A stretch of 64,000 nt of DNA, taken from IMG/VR virus record IMGVR_UViG_3300033571_024432, positions 1 to 64,000 of that record; one strand, written 5' to 3'. This document shows, piece by piece, positions 43,406 through 51,764 of this stretch. The position numbers and the translations under genes were made by a program. The DNA is from a virus. How positions within the stretch are numbered: position 1 is the first letter of the stretch; each line of letters opens with the position of its first letter. Under the pieces are notes generated by a model. It saw only the letters and a list, made by a program, of their open reading frames with translations. It made no database searches and was not told where the DNA came from.

Positions 43406-44497
43406 GAAAGCTACGCCCCCTATTCTAGAGTATAAATAGAAAATTAATTCCGTGAATTGCTGGAAACCCTTTAGAGTCTTTATTACTACAACATGATAAG
43501 TAATTGTGAGTGTGAAAGTTTGAAAAAATAAAGAATTAGGCAATCAGCAGCCAAGCATCCTGGTGACAGGTTGAAGGTTCAGAGACTAGTGTTAGTAACC
43601 TTTATCGATTTGTCATTATTTACCACAGAAAAACGAAGAAAGATAAAGAAGAAAAGACCTATGAGCGCGGAACAAAAATATAAATGCGAAATTTGTGGAA
43701 AATATTTCAAGTCAATTACAAATTCACATCTAAAGAAACATCAAATTACAACATATGAATACAAAGATATGTATCCTAATGTTGTTTTTGGAAATTTTGA
43801 AAGATTTAATAATTGGAGAGTGTCAGAAGAGAATAAACAAAATTGCATAAAAATGTCGCAAAAAGTTTATTCAAATGATGATATTAATTCAAGAAGAGTA
43901 CAATCAATCAAAAAAGTTACAAAAAGTCAAGAATATAAAAGTAGTCAATCCCAAAAAATGAAATTAGTTGCAAAAACAGAGAAAATGATTTCTTTTTACA
44001 ATGAAGCAAAAGAAAGAATTACACCTTGGATGAAAAAATCTAATTTCGAAAGATGGGAAATATTATACGGTTTAGAAGAAGCAAATAGACGTTTAGAGGA
44101 TTGGACAAAAAGGAATGTTTTACCTTCTAATTCAAGAAATACTAAACCTGAAATATTATTCATGAATATTTTAGACAATCTATGCTTATCATTTACTACG
44201 CAGAAAAGAGTTGGTAAATATATTTGCGACTTCTATCTTCCTGACTATAATTTGATTGTTGAAATCGATGGTAATTATTGGCATGCAAATCCCGAGATAT
44301 ATAAATCGACAGATATTATTGGACCAAAAAGATTTTCAGCCCAGAAAATATGGGAAAAAGACAATAATAAAAGTGCGTATATTCTTAATAAAAATTTTAA
44401 TTTGTTAAGATATTGGGAAAATGATATTAAAAATATTTCGTATGAAAAAGTTTTTGAAGATATAGTCCAAACATCTAAGAAATTAGATGAAGAAAAG
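43406..44497 (+). mobile_element. Group I intron in uvsX, with homing endonuclease frame
   Basis: A 1092-base intron. Core elements: P at 43455-43466 (AATTGCTGGAAA), Q at 43541-43555 (CAATCAGCAGCCAAG), R at 43577-43588 (GTTCAGAGACTA) and S at 44457-44468 (AAGATATAGTCC). TGCTG (43458-43462) pairs with CAGCA (43545-43549) as P4, and GACTA in R pairs with TAGTC in S as P7. The exon end GGAGGT pairs with GCCCCC (43414-43419) as P1, with a terminal U-G and one mismatch. The intron ends with G at 44497. The endonuclease frame lies between R and S, in P8. Exact splice sites are inferred from protein continuity. Confidence 0.88.
43661..44497 (+). CDS. Intron homing endonuclease, Vsr-like (EDxHD type), with N-terminal zinc finger
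   Basis: 279 codons from ATG 43661 to the intron end; no stop before exon 2. The N-terminus has a C2H2-like finger (CEICGKYFKSITNSHLKKH) followed by EYKDMYP, like MucR/Ros-type DNA-binding fingers in phage endonucleases. The C-terminal nuclease domain has YICDFYLPDYNLIVEIDGNY, WHAN and later LNKNFNLLRYWENDI, the Vsr/PD-(D/E)xK pattern. Upstream in-frame starts overlap the intron core and are unlikely. In unspliced RNA the product would run on into the UvsX C-terminus. Confidence 0.85.
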
Positions 44498-45007
44498 GTC
44501 GCAATTCCTTTCCACTCATCTGTAAGAATTAAATTAGGCGCAGGTAGCCCAATTGAAGGTGCAGATAAAGAACCTATTGGTATTAATGTATCAGCGAAAA
44601 TTATTAAAAATAAAGTATCAGCCCCATTTAGAAAAGCTGAATTTAGAATTATTTTTGGTAAAGGCATTTTTGAACATGAAGAAATTTTTGATACATTAAG
44701 AAAATTAGGTGAATTTGAATATAATGGTAAAAAAGTGTGTATTGATGGCAATGGTGCTTGGAAATCATTAGTAGTTACTACAATGACAGATGTTATTGAG
44801 ATAGAAAAAAAGTTTTATAAGTCTGATTTCGATAAAATCATGAATGATCCTTTATATAAGGAATACATTGATGTTGCAATTGAAAAAGCATATACAAAAT
44901 CGTCCAATGATATTTTAGTAGAAGATATTGATCAAGATTCTTATATTGAAAATGAAGCTGCAGCGATGGCTTTAGTAGAAAATGATTATTTAGCAGGTGA
45001 TGATTGA
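44498..45007 (+). CDS. uvsX: UvsX/RecA-type recombinase, exon 2
   Basis: 169 codons and a stop. It begins with VAIPFHSSVRIKLGAGSPIE, the second DNA-binding-loop region of UvsX, and continues through FRIIFGKGIFEHEEIFDTLR to an acidic C-terminus (MALVENDYLAGDD). It is in the same frame as the intron endonuclease, with no stop between. The stop TGA overlaps the ATG of the next gene by one base (TGATG). Confidence 0.92.
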   Translation, partial: VAIPFHSSVRIKLGAGSPIEGADKEPIGINVSAKIIKNKVSAPFRKAEFRIIFGKGIFEHEEIFDTLRKLGEFEYNGKKVCIDGNGAWKSLVVTTMTDVIEIEKKFYKSDFDKIMNDPLYKEYIDVAIEKAYTKSSNDILVEDIDQDSYIENEAAAMALVENDYLAGDD

Positions 45008-45990
45008 TGCAAACTGAATTACTTATTGATGGTTTAAATAATTTTATTCGACATTTCTCGACAAATCCTAAAATGTCTATGTATAATGAACCTTGTGGTG
45101 CAATTTCAGGAGTTTTAGGAACGATATATAGAGGTATTGAAAAATATAAACCTGATAAAGTAACTGTTGTATGGGAAGGTGGTGGTAGTATCAGACGAAG
45201 AGCATTATATCCTGAATATAAGGCAGGACGTAAGCCATTAAGTTTAAATCGACCATATTCAGATTATGAGAAAAGAAATCCAAATGAAAATGATAATTGG
45301 GATTGGCAATTAAGAACGTTGATTCATCTTTTACCAATGTTAAAAATTGGTCAAATATATATAGATGACTGTGAAGCAGATGATGTTATTGCATATATTT
45401 GTAAATGGAAGTCTAGAGAAGATGCGAAAATTATCATTAGTACTGATCATGATTATTTACAATTAATTGATGATAAGACACGAGTTTGGACGCCTAGAAA
45501 ACATCATAATTTATATGATAAAGATGAAGTAAAATTAATGTTTGGTATACCCCCACACAATTTTTGTGTAGCTAGATGCTTCACTGGTGATACATCTGAT
45601 AACATTAGAGGGATAGTAGGCGTTGGTTATAAGTATTTAATTAAATACGCGCCAAAGATTACTGGTGATGATCCTGTAACAATTGAAGAAGTATTAGCAG
45701 AAGCAGCAATGTCTCTTGAAACAGCCAAGAATGAAAAAAAGGCAATTGTTAGATGTGAAAAAATCGCTAGTTTTCCATTACAACAAGCCAAATTGAATTG
45801 GCAGTTGATGAATCTAGATAATCCGCAAATGTCTGCTACACAAATACAACAATTAATTTATCAACATGATCTACAGAGAAAAATGTCTCCAAAGCTAGAA
45901 GTTAAGAAATTTCTTAGTAATCAAGGTTTAAATAATATTGACGTTGATTTATTTGGAATGATGGTACAAAATACATTGGCTAAAGATTAA
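45007..45990 (+). CDS. 5'-3' exonuclease/flap endonuclease (RNase H-like, FEN family)
   Basis: A 327-residue protein starting at ATG 45007. Metal-binding motifs are ELLIDGLNNFIR, EYKAGRK, IDDCEADDVIAYI, STDHDYLQLIDD and FTGDTSDNIRGIVGVGYK (helix-three-turn-helix). This is the T4 RNase H/T5 exonuclease family that removes RNA primers and flaps. It is translationally coupled to uvsX through TGATG. The small polymerase at 36144 lacks such a domain, so this enzyme may supply it. Confidence 0.92.
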   Translation: MQTELLIDGLNNFIRHFSTNPKMSMYNEPCGAISGVLGTIYRGIEKYKPDKVTVVWEGGGSIRRRALYPEYKAGRKPLSLNRPYSDYEKRNPNENDNWDWQLRTLIHLLPMLKIGQIYIDDCEADDVIAYICKWKSREDAKIIISTDHDYLQLIDDKTRVWTPRKHHNLYDKDEVKLMFGIPPHNFCVARCFTGDTSDNIRGIVGVGYKYLIKYAPKITGDDPVTIEEVLAEAAMSLETAKNEKKAIVRCEKIASFPLQQAKLNWQLMNLDNPQMSATQIQQLIYQHDLQRKMSPKLEVKKFLSNQGLNNIDVDLFGMMVQNTLAKD

Positions 45991-46087
45991 AAATTATATT
46001 TTTAATGAATTGTAAATGTATGTTTTAATTAATAATATTTAATTTATATTATAAATCTATTTTTTTAATAATTAACAGGAAAATTCA

Positions 46088-47467
46088 ATGAATATTACTG
46101 AAAAAAGTTTTTCGAAATACGGCAAATCATTTCAAGAGAAAGTATTTCAAAGTTTATTAAGCGATCGTATTTGGGCTGCGCAAATGATTGAGGTAATGGA
46201 TCCTAGTTATTTTGATATTAAATATTTATCATTTTTGTGTGAGAAATATTTTAAGTATTATGATAAATATAAATCTTTTCCTACTTTATCATTATTAGTA
46301 ACAATTGTAAAAGAAGAGTTTGAAAAAAATAACGATACTATTTTAAGAGATCAAATTATTGAATATTTGACTAGAATGAAAACAAATCCTGATTTAGGTG
46401 ATATTGAATATATCAAAGATAAATCATTGGAATTTTGTAAAAGACAAGTTTTTAAAGAGGCTCTAGAAAAAAGTGTGCAAATGATTCAAACAGAAAATTA
46501 TGATTCTGTTTTAGGTATCATGAAAGATGCTATTGCTGCAGGTTTACCATCATCTCAAGGACATGATTTCTTTGAAGATATTCAAGCAAGATTTGTAAAA
46601 GTCAATAGATTAGCTGTTCCTACAGGTTTAAAAAGACTTGATGATAAAGATTTATTACGAGGTGGTTTAGGTAGAGGAGAAATTGGTGTTCTTGCAGCAC
46701 CTACTGGTGTTGGTAAATCACATTTTTTGGTTGCAATGGGAGCTAATGCAATGCGTCATGGTAAAAATGTTATTCATTATACATTTGAATTAACAGAGAC
46801 TGATGTTGGTTTAAGATATGATTCAAACTTATGTGATATTCCTTCAAATGAAATTGTTGATAGAAAAGACGAAGTAATTGAAAAATATAATAACATGGAT
46901 TTAGGTAGACTTGTTATTAAAGAATATCCAACAGGAACAGCAACTGTTAATACTTTAAGAACGCATATTGAAAAACTATCGTTGAAAGGTTTTGTACCAA
47001 ATATTATTATTGTAGATTATGCTGATGTTATGAGATCTAGTCGTAAAATGGAAAGTTTAAGACATGAATTAAAATTAGTATATGAAGAATTAAGAAATCT
47101 TGCAATGGATTTAAATTTACCTATTTGGACAGCATCGCAAGCAAATAGAGACGCATCAAATTCAGATGTTGTAGGTCTTGAAAATATGTCTGAGGCTTAT
47201 GGTAAAGCAATGGTCGCCGATATTGTTTTATCTTTAAGCAGAAAACCTACAGAAAAAGCAACAGGGCAAGCAAGACTTTTTGTTGCTAAAAATAGAGCAG
47301 GTCGTGATGGTATTTTATTTCCAATATCAATTGATACAGCTAAATCTAAGTTTGCAATTTTAGATGATACAGAAATGACATTGAATGAAATAATGCAGCA
47401 AGACAAGACAGACATGAAAGAAATTTTAAAAAGAAAATGGAATGAAGTTCAAAATAAGGATGAATAA
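46088..47467 (+). CDS. Replicative DNA helicase, DnaB/gp41-type
   Basis: A 459-residue protein, the size of T4 gp41. N-terminal helical domain, then RecA-like core with Walker A (GVLAAPTGVGKSHFLVAMG), NVIHYTFELTE, Walker B (IIIVDYADVM), TASQANRDAS and the final FVAKNRAGRDGILFP arginine region. It drives the phage fork. The primase is not in this window. Four bases later comes the dUTPase gene. AACAGGAAAA precedes the ATG. Confidence 0.93.
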   Translation: MNITEKSFSKYGKSFQEKVFQSLLSDRIWAAQMIEVMDPSYFDIKYLSFLCEKYFKYYDKYKSFPTLSLLVTIVKEEFEKNNDTILRDQIIEYLTRMKTNPDLGDIEYIKDKSLEFCKRQVFKEALEKSVQMIQTENYDSVLGIMKDAIAAGLPSSQGHDFFEDIQARFVKVNRLAVPTGLKRLDDKDLLRGGLGRGEIGVLAAPTGVGKSHFLVAMGANAMRHGKNVIHYTFELTETDVGLRYDSNLCDIPSNEIVDRKDEVIEKYNNMDLGRLVIKEYPTGTATVNTLRTHIEKLSLKGFVPNIIIVDYADVMRSSRKMESLRHELKLVYEELRNLAMDLNLPIWTASQANRDASNSDVVGLENMSEAYGKAMVADIVLSLSRKPTEKATGQARLFVAKNRAGRDGILFPISIDTAKSKFAILDDTEMTLNEIMQQDKTDMKEILKRKWNEVQNKDE

Positions 47468-47470
47468 TAA

Positions 47471-47953
47471 ATGATTAAAGTATATACAACAGAAAAATTA
47501 AAAAAAGTTTTAAATGAAAAAAATATTCAAAATTATGTTCCTGCTTATGCTGGAGAAAGTGTAGGATTAGATTTATACGCAACACAAAAAGTACAATTTG
47601 ATCCAGCAACTTCATTATTAGGCGATAAAGGATCAACTATTCCAACTGGATTACATATTGCATTACCTAGATCATACGCAGGTTTAATTCTTGAAAGAGG
47701 TTCAATTACAAAAACACCTTTAAAAGTAAGGGCAGGTGTAGTTGATCCAGGATATACGGGTGAAATATTTGTAAATGCTGTAAACGTTTCAGATACTTCG
47801 TATTTAATTAAAGAAGGTGATAAATTACCTTTTCAAATTATTGTTGTAAAATGTGACAATGATTTTCAGGTAATTCAAGAAGAAGAATATTTAGAAATTA
47901 CTAAATCATCTTTGAGACAGAACGGACAAGTAGGAAGTTCTGATAAAAAATAA
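47471..47953 (+). CDS. dut: dUTPase
   Basis: A 160-residue trimeric-type dUTPase. Motif 1 ESVGLDLYAT, motif 2 LILERGSITK, motif 3 VRAGVVDPGYTGEIFVNAVN, motif 4 EGDKLPFQIIVVKC and a modified motif 5 LRQNGQVGSSD. It converts dUTP to dUMP, feeding ThyX and keeping uracil out of DNA. The C-terminal motif 5 is less glycine-rich than the usual RGxxGFGSTG. Confidence 0.9.
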   Translation: MIKVYTTEKLKKVLNEKNIQNYVPAYAGESVGLDLYATQKVQFDPATSLLGDKGSTIPTGLHIALPRSYAGLILERGSITKTPLKVRAGVVDPGYTGEIFVNAVNVSDTSYLIKEGDKLPFQIIVVKCDNDFQVIQEEEYLEITKSSLRQNGQVGSSDKK

Positions 47954-47972
47954 ATTTATATATTGAGGTTTT

Positions 47973-49115
47973 ATGAAATATAATGGTATAGAAATTGATG
48001 TTAATTATGATAATAATTTAAGTGAACAAGCATATTCATTACTTAAAGATTATTATATGTTAGAAGGTGAAACAACACCTCAAATGAGTTATGCTAGGGC
48101 TGCATTAGCTTTTTGTTATAATGATTTTGAATTAGCACAAAGAATTTATGAATATGCAGCTAAAAACTGGTTTATGTTTAGCTCTCCAATTTTGTCAAAC
48201 GCTAAAACGCAAGACGGGAAAAACTCAAAAGGTTTACCTATCAGTTGTTTTTTAAGTTATGTTGATGATTCATTAGAAGGTTTAATGGATCACTCTAATG
48301 AATTAAGATGGATGTCTGTTAAAGGCGGTGGCGTTGGAGGTCATTGGTCAGCAGTTAGAGCAAATAGCGAAATTTCTCCAGGACCTATACCTTTTTTAAA
48401 GACTGTTGATGCAGATATGACAGCTTATAGACAAGGAAAAACTCGTAAAGGCAGTTATGCTGCATATATTGATATTAGTCACCCTGATATTGTTGAATTT
48501 TTAAATATTAGAGTACCTACAGGCGGTGATAGTCATCGTAAATGTTTTAATCTTAATAATGCAATTAATATTACAGATGATTTTATGAATGCAGTATTGG
48601 AAAACCAAGATTGGAAATTAATTGATCCTAAAACAAAAAGCGTTAGAGATACTATTAATGCACGTGAATTATGGCAACGTATTTTAGAAGTCAGATTTAG
48701 AACAGGTGAACCATATCTTAATTTCATTGATGAAGCGAATAGAAAATTACCACAATATCAACAAGAAAAAGATTTAAAGATACATGGCAGCAATTTGTGT
48801 ATAACTGGAGATTCTTTATTAACAGTTATGATTGATAATCAAATCAAAGAAATGAATATTAAAGACGTTATTACAGAGTTTGAAGAAAATAAAGATATTT
48901 ATGTATTATCATATAATATTGATAAGAAAATAAATGAGTTTCAAAAAGTGTTAGAAGGTCAATTAATGTCAGAAAGTGCTGAATTGTTGGAAATCGAGGA
49001 TGATGAAACAGGATTTAAATTAATTTGTACACCTGAGCATTTGATTTTTACAAAAAACAGAGGCTACGTGATGGCTAAAGACCTTACAGAACAAGATGAA
49101 CTGTTAATAAAATAA
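47973..49115 (+). CDS. nrdA: Ribonucleotide reductase large subunit, N-terminal half fused to N-intein
   Basis: A 380-residue product. Residues 1-275 are the NrdA N-terminal part (PISCFLSYVDDSLEGLMDHS, SVKGGGVGGHWSAVRA, RKGSYAAYIDISHPDIVEFL) ending HGSNL. Residues 276-380 are an N-terminal split-intein half beginning with Cys. No ATP-cone is present, so dATP overall control is probably missing. The C-terminal half is at 49912, beyond a GIY-YIG gene. The class Ia partner NrdB is at 51765. The break falls exactly before the active-site Cys of SNLC. Confidence 0.93.
   Translation: MKYNGIEIDVNYDNNLSEQAYSLLKDYYMLEGETTPQMSYARAALAFCYNDFELAQRIYEYAAKNWFMFSSPILSNAKTQDGKNSKGLPISCFLSYVDDSLEGLMDHSNELRWMSVKGGGVGGHWSAVRANSEISPGPIPFLKTVDADMTAYRQGKTRKGSYAAYIDISHPDIVEFLNIRVPTGGDSHRKCFNLNNAINITDDFMNAVLENQDWKLIDPKTKSVRDTINARELWQRILEVRFRTGEPYLNFIDEANRKLPQYQQEKDLKIHGSNLCITGDSLLTVMIDNQIKEMNIKDVITEFEENKDIYVLSYNIDKKINEFQKVLEGQLMSESAELLEIEDDETGFKLICTPEHLIFTKNRGYVMAKDLTEQDELLIK
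48798..49112 (+). other. N-terminal half of a split intein (NrdA-2-like)
   Basis: 105 codons starting with the nucleophilic Cys in CITGDSLLTV (block A). Then IYVLSYNIDKK, ELLEIEDDETG and, at block B, ICTPEHLIFTKNRGYVMAKD, ending EDELLIK-like (EQDELLIK). By recall it resembles the published metagenomic NrdA-2 split intein closely. It should associate with the 34-residue C-half and splice the two NrdA parts in trans. Confidence 0.9.
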
Positions 49116-49160
49116 TGAAATTCACTCAGCCATAATTCTATATAAAAAAAAGGAAAACAA

Positions 49161-49922
49161 ATGAGTGAAAAATTTATTATTTATATTCATACTTTTAAAT
49201 CAACAAATAAATCATATATTGGTTATACATCATTAACTATTGAAAAAAGATTGCATAAACATATATTAAATTGTAAAGCAGGTTTTGAATCAAAGTTTTA
49301 TAGGGCTATAAAAAAATATGGAGTATCTGATATTGAAAGTCATATTTTACATGAATGTAAAAGTAAAGAAGAAGCAAAAGAAAAAGAAATCGAAATGATA
49401 AAAAATTTTGACACATTTGAAAATGGTCTAAATGAAACAATAGGCGGTGATGGAGGATGGATTGTTCCTGATGCTAAACTTGAAAGATGGAAGAAAACAA
49501 AAAGTGAAAGAATGTTAGGAGAGAGAAATCCGACATATTCAGGTGTAAAGGATATTGAAATTTTAGAAAAAGCATATGATTATTTTCTTAAGACAAATCA
49601 TATGCCGATTCGAAAATGGCAAATGTTTAGTAGCAAAGAATATAATTTTCCTAAGTCATATTCAAAATTTAGATTTAGAGAATATGGCTCAGGTTTAAAA
49701 GGTTTTAAAAATGCGATGAAAGAAATATATTCTCTAAATGATAATGATTTCAAATATGTCATAACCCAAGAACATATATCAAAGTTATCCAATTCAAAAA
49801 ATGGAAAGCATTGGTATATTAATATACATACGCAACAAAGAAGACAGTGTTTTGAGAAAGACATTGATAGAAAAGATTGGTTAACAGCCAATGAGATTAA
49901 AGGATTAAAAAATGGCAATTAA
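49161..49922 (+). CDS. Free-standing GIY-YIG homing endonuclease within split nrdA
   Basis: A 253-residue protein. GIY-YIG core FIIYIHTFKSTNKSYIGYTS, EKRLHKH with the conserved Arg, FYRAIKKYG and a Glu-rich helix ending ETIGGDGGW. The C-terminal part has NUMOD-like DNA-binding features (RNPTYSG, then a region of basic helices with SKLSNSKNGKHWY). It lies between the two halves of nrdA and overlaps the start of the second half by 11 bases. Inference: a homing enzyme that spreads the fractured nrdA allele. AAAGGAAAAC precedes the ATG. Confidence 0.88.
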   Translation: MSEKFIIYIHTFKSTNKSYIGYTSLTIEKRLHKHILNCKAGFESKFYRAIKKYGVSDIESHILHECKSKEEAKEKEIEMIKNFDTFENGLNETIGGDGGWIVPDAKLERWKKTKSERMLGERNPTYSGVKDIEILEKAYDYFLKTNHMPIRKWQMFSSKEYNFPKSYSKFRFREYGSGLKGFKNAMKEIYSLNDNDFKYVITQEHISKLSNSKNGKHWYINIHTQQRRQCFEKDIDRKDWLTANEIKGLKNGN

Positions 49923-50013
49923 AATAAAGAAAATTGAAAATACACAAGCTGTATACGATATTAAAGTAGAAAATAATCAAAATTTCTTTGCAAATAATAT
50001 GTTAATTCATAAT
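49912..50013 (+). other. C-terminal half of a split intein
   Basis: 34 codons from ATG 49912, ending VYDIKVENNQNFFANNMLIH and then N; the next codon is Cys (50014-50016). This is the block F/G pattern (VYDI, FFANN, HN-C) of C-inteins. Together with the 105-residue N-half it makes a compact mini-intein. Confidence 0.92.
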
Positions 50014-50973
50014 TGCAACGAGATTCATCTCGCAACTAACAAAGATCGAAGTGCAGTTTGTTGTTTATCATCATTAAACTTAGAAAAATTTGAAGAATGG
50101 AAAAATACAACAATCGTCGAAGATTGCATCACTTTTTTAGACAACGTACTTCAATATTTCATTGATAATGCTACAGATATAGGATTAAAAAAGGCTCGTT
50201 TTAGCGCAATTCAAGAAAGATCTTTAGGATTAGGTGCAATGGGTTTTCATGCTTATTTACAATCAAAAAATATACCATGGGAAAGTGCATTAGCTAAATC
50301 TCAAAATATGAAAATTTTCACATTAATTAAAGAAAGAGCATTTTCACAGACAAAAAAGCTTGCAAAAGAAAGAGGAGAGGCCCCTGATGCTATTGGTTAT
50401 GGCGTCAGAAATGCTCATCTTTTAGCTATAGCCCCTAATGCAAATAGTTCTATTATCGCAGGTACTTCTCCGTCAATAGAACCATATAAAAGTAATGCAT
50501 ATACACATCGTACTCGAGCAGGAGCTCATTTAGTTAAAAATCGTTATTTAGAAAATATACTAAATGAAAAATCTTTAAAAATTGAAGAAGAAAATAGACA
50601 AATTTGGTTAAATGAATTATGGACATCAATTATTACAAATGATGGATCAGTTCAGCATTTAGATTGTTTAAATGAATGGGAAAAAAATGTATTTAAAACA
50701 GCTTTTGAAATTGATCAAAGATGGTTAATTGATCATGCCGCTGATAGACAAGAATTTGTTTGTCAAGGACAAAGCGTAAATCTATTTTTTCCAGCAGGTA
50801 CAGATAAAGCAATTGTAAATGCTGTGCATTTAAGAGCATGGAAAAATAAATTAAAAGGTTTATATTATCTTCGTACAAATTCAGGTGCAAAAGCAGAAAA
50901 TGTCAGTGAAAAAGTCAGAAGTGATAAATTAAAAGACTTTAAAGATACTGATTGTTTAAGTTGTCAAGGATAA
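49912..50973 (+). CDS. nrdA: C-intein fused to ribonucleotide reductase large subunit, C-terminal half
   Basis: A 353-residue product: 34-residue C-intein plus 319 residues of NrdA beginning CNEIHLATNKDRSAVCCLSS. It contains the radical-relay and active-site region (AIAPNANSSIIAGTSPSIEP), LRAWKNKLKGLYYLRT with the conserved tyrosines, and the C-terminal redox pair CLSC. After trans-splicing the complete NrdA would have 594 residues, HGSNL-CNEIHL at the junction, restoring the active-site SNLC motif. Confidence 0.93.
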   Translation: MAIKIKKIENTQAVYDIKVENNQNFFANNMLIHNCNEIHLATNKDRSAVCCLSSLNLEKFEEWKNTTIVEDCITFLDNVLQYFIDNATDIGLKKARFSAIQERSLGLGAMGFHAYLQSKNIPWESALAKSQNMKIFTLIKERAFSQTKKLAKERGEAPDAIGYGVRNAHLLAIAPNANSSIIAGTSPSIEPYKSNAYTHRTRAGAHLVKNRYLENILNEKSLKIEEENRQIWLNELWTSIITNDGSVQHLDCLNEWEKNVFKTAFEIDQRWLIDHAADRQEFVCQGQSVNLFFPAGTDKAIVNAVHLRAWKNKLKGLYYLRTNSGAKAENVSEKVRSDKLKDFKDTDCLSCQG

Positions 50974-51005
50974 TATTATAATTTAAATTATTCAAAGGAT
51001 AATTT

Positions 51006-51650
51006 ATGTATCTTAATCTACCTTATACAAAAGTTTGGGTCAAACAAAGTTTTCTTCAAGGACCTGATAATTTTAAAACTGGACACGATCCTCATATGTT
51101 GGAGTCTTATTTAATTGGTGTGAGGGCAACACCTTATGAACCACCTTTATATGAGGTATATATACCAAAATATAACGCTTGTTATGACAAAGTTTTACAA
51201 AATGCAATTTTTGATAGAGATGAATCACCGCAAGAAGATATTTCCTTAACATATGTAGCGTGGTGGGATTGTATTTCAGATAATATTTTTTTATATCGCA
51301 AAAACCTCATGACAAATTGTCACGTGAGTATGCAGAATCGTCATAGTAAACATGTAGAAGGCCGATATTTATTTACTATAGATTTTAATAATCCTTATCA
51401 CCAGAGTGCTGTGCATATGGCTGAGAGTAAATTTTGGCAGGAACATAAATCAACGCATTATTTCTTTGATGAAAAAACAGGTGTATTATGTTGTGGCCCG
51501 AATAATAAGATGCGTTGGTTTCATAGTTCTTTAGGCACTAAAAATACTGAACGACCTCCTTTTCAGGTTTTTAATCCACCTGATCATTTTAGTCATGAAA
51601 TTAAAAAAAACATTGAATATTCAAATGAATTTGATTATCAAACAAAATAA
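51006..51650 (+). CDS. Unrecognised protein between nrdA and nrdB
   Basis: A 214-residue protein with CAAAGGA before the start. It is Trp/His/Tyr-rich, with several conserved-looking motifs (TKVWVKQSFLQG, YVAWWDCISDN, CCGPNNKMRWFHSSLG). It contains several cysteines and histidines but no recognisable metal site. Location between the two ribonucleotide reductase subunits suggests nucleotide metabolism or simple co-regulation. I do not recognise a family. Confidence 0.65.
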   Translation: MYLNLPYTKVWVKQSFLQGPDNFKTGHDPHMLESYLIGVRATPYEPPLYEVYIPKYNACYDKVLQNAIFDRDESPQEDISLTYVAWWDCISDNIFLYRKNLMTNCHVSMQNRHSKHVEGRYLFTIDFNNPYHQSAVHMAESKFWQEHKSTHYFFDEKTGVLCCGPNNKMRWFHSSLGTKNTERPPFQVFNPPDHFSHEIKKNIEYSNEFDYQTK

Positions 51651-51671
51651 AAAATCAGATAAAAAGTTATG

Positions 51672-51688
51672 CTAACATTTAGTGTTAG
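51672..51688 (+). terminator. Weak hairpin downstream of 51006-51650 gene
   Basis: CTAACA (51672-51677) pairs with TGTTAG (51683-51688) with a 5-base loop. It lacks a clear T run, so termination is uncertain. It is in the 115-base spacer before nrdB. Confidence 0.35.
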
Positions 51689-51764
51689 ATTATAATTGTA
51701 ATAATGTAATAGATCAAGTAAGATTTTATAATTAATAATATTAATAAAAAGTAAGAGAATAAAA

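Noticed and set aside
43571-43660. Upstream in-frame start for the intron endonuclease
   Set aside because: This stretch overlaps the R element of the group I core, is not similar to the endonuclease family, and the ATG at 43661 gives a protein that starts directly at the zinc-finger region.
44275-44751. Minus-strand open frame across the uvsX intron end
   Set aside because: It is antisense to the endonuclease and exon 2, with no motif and no ribosome site.
49598-49918. Minus-strand open frame opposite the GIY-YIG gene
   Set aside because: It is fully antisense to a gene with clear motifs, and its translation has the Phe/Ser/Ile-rich look of an antisense frame.
51672-51688. Strong intrinsic terminator before nrdB
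   Set aside because: The stem is only six base pairs and not followed by a T run. It is listed only as a weak hairpin.
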